Positions 1-7,545 of a stretch of DNA of 64,000 nt are shown piece after piece. Numbering within the stretch: position 1 is the first letter of the stretch; each line of letters opens with the position of its first letter. The stretch spans positions 1-64,000 of the forward strand of contig JBEVVS010000049.1 of assembly GCA_040507005.1 (NCBI GenBank), read 5' to 3'. The notes under the pieces were generated by a model. The model worked only from the letters and a program-made list of their open reading frames with translations. It did not search any database and had not been told where the DNA came from. Made by a program: the position numbers and the translations under genes. This DNA comes from Thiodiazotropha sp040507005 (GTDB lineage Bacteria; Pseudomonadota; Gammaproteobacteria; Chromatiales; Chromatiaceae).

Positions 1-526
1 CCAGTTCGGTGAAGTAGTGAAAAGGTCCAAGTGGTATCGGGCTGTAGGACGATAAAATCTTATCCAGGAGTATGCGAAACTCTTCGTCCCGTGAATCCTT
101 GATCAGGGAGAACCATTCGTTGTTGCTCGTATCATCGTCATCGGTTTCCATATCACTCAACAGTTCGTCTCGCAAATGGTGAATGATTGAAGAGTAGATG
201 GCGTGTTTCCAGACAGTGGCCCATGCAAGGCCGGCTTCACTGGGATCCGATATTTGATAATTGAATTTCTTACCTACGTGTTCTGCCGCATCAAGTCGAT
301 CAACGGGCGTAGCGGAGTGTGAAGGTATGCACAGTCCATTTCCGGATTCACGCCGGTCGATCGCCTTGCGCAGCAGGAGCAGGGTTTTGCCACTTCCCTT
401 GGGTCCGACTAGATAGCGTTTATCCAAGGTATCCAAAAAGAGACGAATATCATTATTTTTGATAATTGTGTCGAGTGATTCCCTGGTGGCTGCGCTAGCG
501 TCTTCATGTCCGAATGTCCGTTTCAT
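1..526 (-). CDS. P-loop ATPase, N-terminal part (cut by window edge)
   Basis: A minus-strand frame opens with ATG at 526 and stays open to the left edge, so about 175 N-terminal residues are visible and the C-terminus is missing. Residues about 41-48 read GPKGSGKT, a Walker A nucleotide-binding loop, preceded by a beta-strand-like stretch (KRYLV). This looks like a KAP/AAA-like P-loop NTPase whose first lines set up the nucleotide site; Walker B and any effector domain lie outside the window. An acidic run (METDDDD) is near residue 135. The family cannot be named further from this fragment. It is not part of the dcw operon: it is on the opposite strand and 1.5 kb away from rnpB. Confidence 0.8.
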   Translation of the reverse strand, partial: MKRTFGHEDASAATRESLDTIIKNNDIRLFLDTLDKRYLVGPKGSGKTLLLLRKAIDRRESGNGLCIPSHSATPVDRLDAAEHVGKKFNYQISDPSEAGLAWATVWKHAIYSSIIHHLRDELLSDMETDDDDTSNNEWFSLIKDSRDEEFRILLDKILSSYSPIPLGPFHYFTEL

Positions 527-783
527 TGCTTATTAACTCCCGATCCCGAATAGTAAGGATTGATACTACTCACTAGGTAAGGACGTCATCTTTGTGGATG
601 GTTGGGATGATCCACTGAGTGCAAATCTGCTGATTTGCAGTTAATAAATATCGAAAATCATTTTGTTGTGTTTGAGGGGTACTCTACTTCATTTACTACT
701 GCGAGGAGTATGAAATAATACCGGGCGGAATGAGAACGATTTTTGCAGATCAAAATGTCCGGGACTGATGTCGTAATGGGCGG

Positions 784-1314
784 TCAGGCTTTATTCGACT
801 TGTCTTGCTTCATGACCTGCTCCCAAAAGCGAGCCCAGAAACCCCGTTGATCCTCTATCCGATCCAAGCGTTGCTCAATGGCATATAAGGCCGCTACGAT
901 CTCGTCTTGCTGTTGTGGGATATCGGTTTCGACAGGTTCGTTCTGTTGGTCGTATTCAGACTCCTGGTAGTCAAGAATCAACTGCTCAATCCACTCCCCA
1001 ATGGTGACGCCCTGATGGTTGGCCTCATCAAGTGCGTACTGCTTTGTCTCTTCGGATACGCCTTTCAGCAACCACTGATTGAGAGACTGTTTTTTTACCC
1101 GTGGAATGGTCTTCTTCGCCGTGACCTTTTTCTTGGGTGCTGGTGCATGTCTTGCTTTGATTTCGGGCTGCTTTTTTTTCTTCACCGAGGTTTTCTTTCG
1201 AGCCTTCTTCAGGGTGATTGGCCGTTGCGGTAGATTTGCATAGTCCCGCGATGGCCGCTTAGGCGGTTTCTTTGGGATGCTCTGGGATTTATCGCTACTT
1301 CTTTTATCTGCCAT
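784..1314 (-). CDS. Lysine-rich histone-tail-like protein with ribbon-helix-helix-like domain
   Basis: A 176-residue protein with two unlike halves. Residues 1-75 are extremely basic and proline/alanine/lysine rich (for example APAPKKKVTAKK), resembling histone H1-like or AlgP-like tails that bind DNA without sequence preference. Residues about 78-117 (from NQWLLKGVSEE to GEWIEQLIL) look like a ribbon-helix-helix fold of the type found in PodJ/plasmid-partition-like proteins. Residues 138-165 form a predicted amphipathic helix ending in aromatic residues (GFWARFWEQV). I infer a DNA-binding or nucleoid-associated role, but no specific function is known to me. It stands alone; the nearest same-strand gene downstream is the P-loop ATPase at 526, 257 bases away, a gap in which I see no gene. 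Confidence 0.75.
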   Translation of the reverse strand: MADKRSSDKSQSIPKKPPKRPSRDYANLPQRPITLKKARKKTSVKKKKQPEIKARHAPAPKKKVTAKKTIPRVKKQSLNQWLLKGVSEETKQYALDEANHQGVTIGEWIEQLILDYQESEYDQQNEPVETDIPQQQDEIVAALYAIEQRLDRIEDQRGFWARFWEQVMKQDKSNKA

Positions 1315-1605
1315 GTGACTGGTTGGGTGCTGCTATTATCGTCCTTTGGAAACGCCAACTGATGACATCTCATCCACGGTCTCTCGCTTGCTGTCCCGAT
1401 TCCGTCACCGGATGGGAGCCTAATCGGCGGAAGACGCTTTTTCACAGCCTAGTGTAGCGGAAAATTTTCCCCGGAGCGGAGAAAAGTTATCCCTAGTGCT
1501 GTTGAACTCTCATCATTGCGGGATTGACGCTGTCCGGTCGGGCGGGTGCGACGGTCAAGTATCAGGAAACGCGAGGCGGGGGGATCGGCGGTGAAAAAGC
1601 CATCT

Positions 1606-1629
1606 ATCGATAAGTCAGGTCTTATCGAT
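1606..1629. repeat. 9-bp perfect inverted repeat, stem-loop
   Basis: ATCGATAAG at 1606-1614 is mirrored by CTTATCGAT at 1621-1629 with a 6-base spacer. It lies just beyond the stop of the small minus-strand frame at 1664-1762, so it may be its transcript end, although the following T run is weak. The rest of 1315-1663 holds no gene that I can support. Confidence 0.4.
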
Positions 1630-1663
1630 CGTGGTTGTGAGGGCGGTGTGGCTGAGTGTTAAA

Positions 1664-1762
1664 TCAGGCTATCAGACTGATCAGCACGGTGACCGCCCAA
1701 ATGCTTGCCGCAGCCAGCACAAGTGTATCGATGGATAGCAGGGGATTGTTTGGCGTTTTCAT
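1664..1762 (-). CDS. Possible 32-residue single-span membrane protein
   Basis: A short minus-strand frame starts with ATG at 1762 and stops with TGA at 1664. A purine-rich Shine-Dalgarno-like stretch (aagaggtaaaacc) sits directly upstream with good spacing. After a polar N-terminus (MKTPNNPLLS) about 20 hydrophobic residues follow (LVLAAASIWAVTVLISLIA), ending the protein inside a single predicted transmembrane helix. Small one-helix proteins of this kind are common and often missed. There is no homology I recognise, and chance cannot be excluded for a frame this short. Confidence 0.45.
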   Translation of the reverse strand: MKTPNNPLLSIDTLVLAAASIWAVTVLISLIA

Positions 1763-1952
1763 GGTTTTACCTCTTAACTACTCCGGGTAGACCGTTACAA
1801 CATCAAGCCAATGTCATTGTACCTTTACGAACTAAGTCTTCGCCTAAGATGTCGGCAGATTAATTAATAAATTTAATCTCTGCATTGCGTATTCTCAATT
1901 CGAACGAAGCTGTACATTTAGTTCTGCTAAGGCTGATTTTAGCACTCATCTC

Positions 1953-1981
1953 TTGTCAGGGGGTCATATTGTCCCTAAAGT
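1953..1981 (+). promoter_or_regulatory. Candidate sigma-70 promoter of rnpB
   Basis: TTGTCA (1953-1958) and TAAAGT (1976-1981) are separated by exactly 17 bases, and the expected start 6-8 bases later coincides with the first paired bases of RNase P RNA at about 1988. Both hexamers match the consensus at four or five positions. Confidence 0.6.
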
Positions 1982-1987
1982 GGGCAC

Positions 1988-2358
1988 CAGGGAGTCGGCC
2001 AGACAGTCGCTGTATCCAGCACGATACAGAGGAAAGTCCGGGCTCCGACGGGCAGGGTGCCAGGTAACGCCTGGGGGGCGCAAGCCTACGGAAAGTGCCA
2101 CAGAAAAGATACCGCCAGCGGCCAAGGCCGCCGGTAAGGGTGAAATGGTGCGGTAAGAGCGCACCGCACCGCTGGCAACAGCGGCGGCAGGGTAAACCCC
2201 ACCCGGAGCAAGACCAAATAGAGGGACTGACAGGCCCCAGGGCCTGTCGAGTGCGGCCCGCACTGTCCCTGGGTAGGTTGCTTGAGGTGTGTGGCGACAC
2301 ACATCCCAGATGAATGGCTGTCCACGACAGAACCCGGCTTACCGGCTGACTCCCCCTT
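1988..2358 (+). ncRNA. rnpB: RNase P RNA, bacterial class A
   Basis: This is the catalytic RNA that removes 5' leaders from pre-tRNAs. It is recognised by its conserved blocks: AGACAGTCGC near the 5' end, GAGGAAAGTCCGGGCTCC around 2028-2046, the GGGTGAAATGGTGCGGTAAGAGCGCACC block around 2138-2166, ACCCGGAGCAAGACCAAATAGAG near 2200-2222, and the 3' block AGATGAATGGCTGTCCACGACAGAACCCGGCTTAC near 2308-2342. The ends pair as GGGAGTCGGCC (1990-2000) with GGCTGACTCCC (about 2344-2354), forming helix P1, which fixes the boundaries to within a few bases. Length of about 370 bases is normal for class A. Position just upstream of mraZ is shared with Pseudomonas-type genomes. Confidence 0.97.
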
Positions 2359-2527
2359 CCAGTTCCACTTTCCTCCACGTTTTGGGGAATCTCCCCATAT
2401 CTCTTCATAAACCACTTTAGGTTTGATGGTCATATTGCTGTATTTACAGTGGTTAAAGTCACCTTGAGGGCACTTTGATTTGCTTCTCTAAGCCACTGAG
2501 CAGCAAAGAGTTTTCACGTTCTTTACC

Positions 2528-2557
2528 TTGACAAGTTGGGGTATGCGGTCCTAATAT
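2528..2557 (+). promoter_or_regulatory. Candidate promoter of the dcw operon (Pmra)
   Basis: A perfect -35 box TTGACA (2528-2533) is followed after 18 bases by TAATAT (2552-2557). The -10 box abuts the first MraZ box, so bound MraZ would cover the start point. It is the only good promoter seen ahead of the 17-gene cluster. Confidence 0.65.
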
Positions 2558-2591
2558 GGGTTGAAGTGGAAGATTGTGGAAAATTAGGGAA
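2557..2591 (+). promoter_or_regulatory. MraZ operator: four TGGRN-type boxes at 10-bp spacing
   Basis: TGGGT (2557), TGGAA (2567), TGGAA (2577) and the weaker GGGAA (2587) recur at an exact 10-base period with 5-base spacers. MraZ of E. coli is known to bind direct repeats of this kind upstream of its own gene and to repress the operon. Position between the -10 box and the mraZ start fits autorepression. Confidence 0.78.
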
Positions 2592-2617
2592 ATTCGATCC
2601 ATCATAGGGGCGCTGAC

Positions 2618-3073
2618 TTGTTTCGCGGAATTTCATCACTCAACCTGGATGCCAAGGGGCGGCTTGCGATGCCGACAAAGTATCGCGAGCAGCTTGTTGC
2701 CGCCTGCAATTCCGAGTTGGTGATCACCGTCGACAAGGACCACTGCCTGCTGATCTATCCCAAACCTGTATGGATCGAGATTGAAGAGACCTTGCGGTCG
2801 TTGCCCTCGTTCAATGAGACAACCCGTTTCCTGCAGCGTCTCTATATCGGCAATGCTCATGAAATCGATATGGACAGCCAGGGCAGGATCCGTCTTCCAC
2901 AGGAGTTGCGACGCTTTGCCGACCTGAATAAGAAGGTCGCACTGGTAGGGCAGATAAACAAGTTTGAGTTGTGGGATGAGGCGACTTGGAACAGCCGGCA
3001 GGAGGCCCAGTTGGCGCAGGTGGATATCAACAAACTCGATCTGCCGGAAGAGTTCAAGTCACTCTCGATCTAA
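2618..3073 (+). CDS. mraZ: Transcriptional regulator MraZ
   Basis: A 151-residue protein with two tandem SpoVT-AbrB-like (swapped-hairpin) domains, each carrying the family signature of a DAKGR-type turn: LDAKGRLAMP near residue 11 and MDSQGRIRLP near residue 85. MraZ forms a ring that binds direct repeats upstream of its own gene and represses the dcw operon; matching boxes lie at 2557-2591. The start is TTG at 2618, chosen because the family begins MFRGISSLNLD and a GGGG Shine-Dalgarno stretch sits 8 bases upstream. The stop codon overlaps the rsmH start (TAATG), implying coupled translation. Confidence 0.97.
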   Translation: MFRGISSLNLDAKGRLAMPTKYREQLVAACNSELVITVDKDHCLLIYPKPVWIEIEETLRSLPSFNETTRFLQRLYIGNAHEIDMDSQGRIRLPQELRRFADLNKKVALVGQINKFELWDEATWNSRQEAQLAQVDINKLDLPEEFKSLSI

Positions 3074-4002
3074 TGAAGCAGGCCCACGATTCAGTGCTGC
3101 TTCAGCCCTCTATCGAGGCGCTGAAGATCGACCCGGCGGGTATCTATATCGATGCTACCTTCGGTCGTGGTGGGCACAGTCGGGAGATTTTGCGTGCGTT
3201 GGGTGGGCAGGGACAACTGTTAGCTATCGACAGGGACCCGGATGCAGTGGCTTATGCCAAGGAGATATTTGGTCAGGATGCTCGCTTTCGAATCGTACAG
3301 GAGAGCTTCGCCATGTTAGCCGAAGTGTCTGAACAGGCCGGGCTGATGGGACGGGTCAACGGCATATTGCTGGACCTGGGGGTCTCCTCACCCCAGTTGG
3401 ATCAGGCTGGGCGCGGTTTCAGTTTCACCAAGGACGGACCTTTGGATATGCGTATGGATCCTGGCAGCGGTATCTCCGCGGCAGAGTGGCTGGCCCAGGC
3501 CGAGACTAGAGAGATAGCTGATGTATTGAAGACCTATGGCGAAGAGCGGCATGCGAAGCGTATCGCCCGTGCCATCGTGGAGGCGAGAGTGCAGACCCCT
3601 ATCACGACGACCTTGCAATTGGCGCATATCGTGAGTGAGGCCAATCCCGCATGGGAAAAGAGCAAGCATCCGGCGACGCGCAGCTTTCAGGGGATACGTA
3701 TCTATATCAATAGTGAATTGGATGCGCTGCAGAGCGCGCTGCGGTCGGTTCTCGATGTGATGGCAATCGGCGGTCGCATGGCGGTGATCAGTTTTCACTC
3801 CTTGGAGGATCGGATCGTAAAGCGCTTTATGCGCGAACAGGCAAAGGGTGATCGATTTCCGCCAGGTGTACCTGTGACCCAGGATAGCTTGCAGCCACGC
3901 CTGCGCCTTGTAGGTAAGGCAGTGCGACCGAGTGATGATGAGACCGCCGCCAATCCGCGGGCGCGCAGTGCGGTCTTACGTGTTGCGGAGCGACTCTCTT
4001 GA
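3073..4002 (+). CDS. rsmH: 16S rRNA (cytosine1402-N4)-methyltransferase RsmH
   Basis: This SAM-dependent enzyme (formerly MraW) methylates N4 of C1402 in the ribosomal P site of 16S rRNA. The 309-residue protein starts at the ATG that overlaps the mraZ stop; the frame could extend upstream but the family begins near HDSVLL. The SAM-binding loop is visible as DATFGRGGHS near residue 30, followed by AIDRDPDA, and the family motif GILLDLGVSSPQLD is near residue 100. ISFHSLEDRIVK near residue 240 is the other hallmark. It is the second gene of the dcw operon. Confidence 0.97.
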   Translation: MKQAHDSVLLQPSIEALKIDPAGIYIDATFGRGGHSREILRALGGQGQLLAIDRDPDAVAYAKEIFGQDARFRIVQESFAMLAEVSEQAGLMGRVNGILLDLGVSSPQLDQAGRGFSFTKDGPLDMRMDPGSGISAAEWLAQAETREIADVLKTYGEERHAKRIARAIVEARVQTPITTTLQLAHIVSEANPAWEKSKHPATRSFQGIRIYINSELDALQSALRSVLDVMAIGGRMAVISFHSLEDRIVKRFMREQAKGDRFPPGVPVTQDSLQPRLRLVGKAVRPSDDETAANPRARSAVLRVAERLS

Positions 4003-4271
4003 GCCGTACCGGTCAGATGTTGTTTGTGCTGCTGATGGCAGCGGTGCTGACAACCGCGATTGCGGTTGTGTATAGCAAATATCTCAGCCGCAAGCACTTT
4101 GTGGTTTTACAGGAACTCCAGGCGGAGAAGGAGCGTATCGGTATCGAATGGGGGCGTCTTCAGTTGGAGGAGAGCACCTTGGCTACCCATTCTGAAGTGG
4201 AAAAAAGGGCACGGGACAGGCTGAAAATGCATCTGCCCCAGTTTGATGAAGTGGTAGTGATCAGGCGCTAA
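3999..4271 (+). CDS. ftsL: Cell division protein FtsL
   Basis: A 90-residue bitopic membrane protein: a short N-terminus, a transmembrane helix at about residues 5-25 (LFVLLMAAVLTTAIAVVYS) and a periplasmic coiled coil (heptad-like LQAEKERIGIEWGRLQLEES). FtsL joins FtsB and FtsQ in the complex that activates FtsWI at the septum. The TTG start at 3999 overlaps the rsmH stop by 4 bases. Length and location between rsmH and ftsI match the family, whose sequence is otherwise poorly conserved. Confidence 0.93.
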   Translation: MSRTGQMLFVLLMAAVLTTAIAVVYSKYLSRKHFVVLQELQAEKERIGIEWGRLQLEESTLATHSEVEKRARDRLKMHLPQFDEVVVIRR

Positions 4272-4273
4272 TC

Positions 4274-6010
4274 ATGGCGGGTGGAAAGAAAAGAAAGAAC
4301 CAGCAAGCTGAAGTCGTGAGGCTACCCAGCTACCGCGCGCGGCGCATCGCAGTGCTGGTGGCGATTGGGCTGGCCTTCTCTTCCCTGATCTGGCAATCCA
4401 TCGATCGCCAGGTGTTTGAAACCGCCTTTCTGCAGGAGCAGGGTGAACAGCGCTACTTGCGCACCATGCGGGTCAGTGCCAGTCGGGGCATGGTTACTGA
4501 TCGCAATGGTGAACCCCTGGCGATCAGCACACCGGTGAAAAGCGTAGCCGCCAATCCAAAGGTGATAAAAGGCGATAACGAAACCATCGGCGCCATTGCT
4601 TCGACCTTGGGTCTCAATCCCGATCGACTGCGAAGGCTGCTTTCCAGTGAGCGGGGTTTTGTCTATCTCAAGCGGCGTATCAATCCTGAGCTGGCGCAGC
4701 GGGTGGATGACCTTGAGCTGGAGGGTATCGACCTGCTCTCCGAGTATCGCCGTTTCTATCCTAGCGGCGAGGTGATGTCTCATATCGTCGGCTTCACCAA
4801 CATTGATGATCAGGGACAGGAAGGAATAGAGCTGGCATACGATGAGTGGCTCAGCGGCACCCCCGGTGCGAAACGTGTTATCAAGGATGGCAAGGGGCGT
4901 GTGGTGAAGCAGGTGGAGAACATCCAAAGCCCCTCCCCAGGCAAAGATCTGGTATTGAGTATCGATCGCCGCCTGCAGTTTCTTGCCTATCGTGAGCTCA
5001 AGGCGGCGGTGAGCAAGCATAGGGCCAGATCTGGATCGGCGGTAATCCTGGATAGCCGCAGTGGCGAAATTCTGGCAATGGTCAACAGTCCGTCCTATAA
5101 CCCGAATGCCCTGCGTGGCCGTCGCTCAAGCAGTCTGCGCAACCGTGCGGTGACCGATGTCTTCGAACCCGGATCAACGATCAAGCCGTTCACCGTGGCG
5201 GCGGCTGTGGAGCAGGGGCGCTTCAATCCCAAAACGCCTATCGATGTCTCTCCCGGCCAGATGAAGGTGGGGCGCTATCTGGTCAGGGATAATCGCAACT
5301 ACGGCATGATCGATGTGGCCACCGTGTTGCGTAAATCGAGCAATGTGGGGGCCAGCAAGATCGCCCTGTCGATGCAATCGGAGACACTATGGAAACTCTA
5401 TTCGAAGCTTGGGTTCGGTGAGAGCCCGTATAGTCAGTTTCCCGGTGAATCCAGTGGGCGGCTGCCCCACTTTTCAGATTGGTCCAGTTTTGAACAGGCC
5501 ACCCTCTCGTTCGGTTACGGTCTCTCAGTGACACCACTGCAGCTCGCCAGGGCGTATGCGGTACTGGCCAATGATGGTATACGCATGCCGGTCTCGCTGC
5601 TGAAGCAGGAGCAAGCACAAGCGGGTGAGCGGGTGATGCGCAAGAGTACCGCCAAGACGGTCGTTAAGATGCTCGAGGCCGTGGTGTCAAAAGAGGGTAC
5701 GGCGCCCCTTGCCGCGGTCCCGGGTTATCGTGTGGCGGGCAAGACAGGGACCGCAAAAAAATCGGTGGCCGGGGGATATGCGGAGGATAAATATCTCGCT
5801 CTGTTTGTCGGCATCGCGCCGGTAACTGATCCCCGCCTGGTGATGGCGGTGTTCATCGATGAGCCACAGGGTAAGGAGTATTACGGTGGACTGGTGGCCG
5901 GTCCCGTCTTCTCCAAGGTGATGAGCGGTGCCCTGCGTCTATTGAATATTCCACCCGATAAGCAGTGGCACGAGAATACCCTGATGGCTCGATTGGGGGA
6001 GCGGCAATGA
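4274..6010 (+). CDS. ftsI: Septal peptidoglycan transpeptidase FtsI (PBP3)
   Basis: This inner-membrane penicillin-binding protein cross-links peptidoglycan at the division septum together with the glycosyltransferase FtsW. It has 578 residues: a basic cytoplasmic N-terminus, a transmembrane helix at about 24-42, a pedestal domain beginning with RGMVTDRNGEPLA, and a transpeptidase domain. The three catalytic motifs are all present: STIK with nucleophile Ser301, SSN near residue 355 and KTGT near residue 490. It starts 2 bases after ftsL and ends overlapping murE. Confidence 0.98.
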   Translation: MAGGKKRKNQQAEVVRLPSYRARRIAVLVAIGLAFSSLIWQSIDRQVFETAFLQEQGEQRYLRTMRVSASRGMVTDRNGEPLAISTPVKSVAANPKVIKGDNETIGAIASTLGLNPDRLRRLLSSERGFVYLKRRINPELAQRVDDLELEGIDLLSEYRRFYPSGEVMSHIVGFTNIDDQGQEGIELAYDEWLSGTPGAKRVIKDGKGRVVKQVENIQSPSPGKDLVLSIDRRLQFLAYRELKAAVSKHRARSGSAVILDSRSGEILAMVNSPSYNPNALRGRRSSSLRNRAVTDVFEPGSTIKPFTVAAAVEQGRFNPKTPIDVSPGQMKVGRYLVRDNRNYGMIDVATVLRKSSNVGASKIALSMQSETLWKLYSKLGFGESPYSQFPGESSGRLPHFSDWSSFEQATLSFGYGLSVTPLQLARAYAVLANDGIRMPVSLLKQEQAQAGERVMRKSTAKTVVKMLEAVVSKEGTAPLAAVPGYRVAGKTGTAKKSVAGGYAEDKYLALFVGIAPVTDPRLVMAVFIDEPQGKEYYGGLVAGPVFSKVMSGALRLLNIPPDKQWHENTLMARLGERQ

Positions 6011-7545
6011 TGGCCGCGGAGCGACTCACCCCCGGGGCGACATTGACATCCCTGTTGCATGGACTGGTTACAGTGCCGGTGCAGGATGATCGTGAAGTGA
6101 CCGGGATCACTTTGGATAGTCGTGATGTGACACCGGGTTCGCTCTTCATCGCTTGTGCCGGTGAGCATCATCATGGGTTGGCTTTTGCCGAGCAAGCGGT
6201 TTCAAAGGGGGCGGTCGCCATTCTATGGGAGACGGATAGCACAAAGGGCGACCAGCTGGCGGCGGTCTTGAAGCTGCCCGTTCCCCTGTTGGCGCTTGCC
6301 CAATTGACCCGGCATGTAAGCCGGATCGCCGGTCGATTCTACCAGCATCCCAGTCGCCTGATGTCGGTCTATGGGATCACCGGCACCAACGGCAAGACCA
6401 GCATCAGCCAGTTGCTGGCCCATGCGCTGATGGGCGAAATACCCTGCGGCATCATGGGAACCCTGGGTGTTGGGCTTCCCGGTCAATTGACACCCACCGG
6501 TTATACCACCCCCGATGCGGTTACCCTGCAGAAGCATTTGCATGCTCTGCTTGAGCAGGGTGCGGCCGCGGTGAGCATGGAGGTGTCATCCCACGCCCTG
6601 GATCAAGGTCGGGCAGGGGCGGTGGCCTTCGATTGCGCCATCTTCACCAATCTCAGCCGTGATCATTTCGATTATCACGGGAGCTTGGAAAACTATGCCG
6701 CGGCCAAGCAACGACTGTTTCATATGCCGGGCCTCGGCAGTGCGGTGGTGAACCTTGACGATGTCTTTGGCAGAACCCTGCTCGAATCAGTGGCGGATGG
6801 CGTGGCACTGCTGGGTTACACGCTTGAGCCGGCGGCAGAGCTGCCTGCCGGTCTCGATGGCTGGGCGCGGGCCCTGGATATTGTACCCACCGCCCAGGGA
6901 ATGCGGATCAATGTCTCGACCCACCTTGGTGAAGCCGATCTGGAGACCAGACTGCTGGGTCGCTTCAATGCAGCCAATCTGCTGGCGGTGCTGCTGGTGC
7001 TGTTGCAGCGGGGCTGGTCTCTGTCCCGTAGCGCGGAGGTGCTCTCCTCGCTGTCTACTGTACCTGGTCGAATGGAATTGCTGGGTGGCAAAGAGAAGCC
7101 CAGTGTGGTGGTGGATTACGCCCATACCCCGGATGCCCTGGAGAAGGCTTTACAAGCGCTGCGCATGCACTGTTCCGGATCGATGAGTGTTGTATTCGGT
7201 TGCGGCGGCGATCGGGATCGCGGCAAACGTCCGTTGATGGGGGCGCTGGCTGAACGGCTTGCGGATCGTGTGATCATCACAGATGACAATCCGCGCAGTG
7301 AGTCGAACATGGAAATCATTCAGGAGATCCTGGCAGGCATGAAGATGCCGGATCAGGCACGACTTGAACCGGACCGGGGTCAAGCCATCAAGATTGCGAT
7401 TGCGGATGCGGCGCCTGGCGACCTGGTATTGGTGGCGGGTAAGGGTCATGAGGACTACCAGCTCGTGGGAGAGGAGGTTCTCCATTTCGACGACCGCGAA
7501 CAGGTGACAGCCGCCCTCAACGAGTGGCCGGGGGTGGCGCGATGA
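6007..7545 (+). CDS. murE: UDP-MurNAc-L-Ala-D-Glu:meso-diaminopimelate ligase MurE
   Basis: MurE adds the third residue of the peptidoglycan stem peptide using ATP, in the cytoplasm. The ATP-binding motif GTNGKTS is near residue 120. The DNPR motif near residue 415 identifies the meso-DAP-specific type rather than the lysine type, consistent with a Gram-negative wall. The start is taken as the ATG at 6007, which overlaps the ftsI stop and has a GGGGGAG Shine-Dalgarno; the frame continues further upstream inside ftsI, but that extension is not family-like. 512 residues, a normal length. Confidence 0.97.
   Translation: MMAAERLTPGATLTSLLHGLVTVPVQDDREVTGITLDSRDVTPGSLFIACAGEHHHGLAFAEQAVSKGAVAILWETDSTKGDQLAAVLKLPVPLLALAQLTRHVSRIAGRFYQHPSRLMSVYGITGTNGKTSISQLLAHALMGEIPCGIMGTLGVGLPGQLTPTGYTTPDAVTLQKHLHALLEQGAAAVSMEVSSHALDQGRAGAVAFDCAIFTNLSRDHFDYHGSLENYAAAKQRLFHMPGLGSAVVNLDDVFGRTLLESVADGVALLGYTLEPAAELPAGLDGWARALDIVPTAQGMRINVSTHLGEADLETRLLGRFNAANLLAVLLVLLQRGWSLSRSAEVLSSLSTVPGRMELLGGKEKPSVVVDYAHTPDALEKALQALRMHCSGSMSVVFGCGGDRDRGKRPLMGALAERLADRVIITDDNPRSESNMEIIQEILAGMKMPDQARLEPDRGQAIKIAIADAAPGDLVLVAGKGHEDYQLVGEEVLHFDDREQVTAALNEWPGVAR

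Noticed and set aside
1956..2408. Long open frames on both strands across RNase P RNA
   Set aside because: They run through the conserved rnpB core; the RNA explains the sequence and the frames have no protein-like features.
6755..7186. 143-codon plus-strand frame inside murE
   Set aside because: It is tryptophan- and cysteine-rich shadow coding in another frame of a clearly recognised gene.
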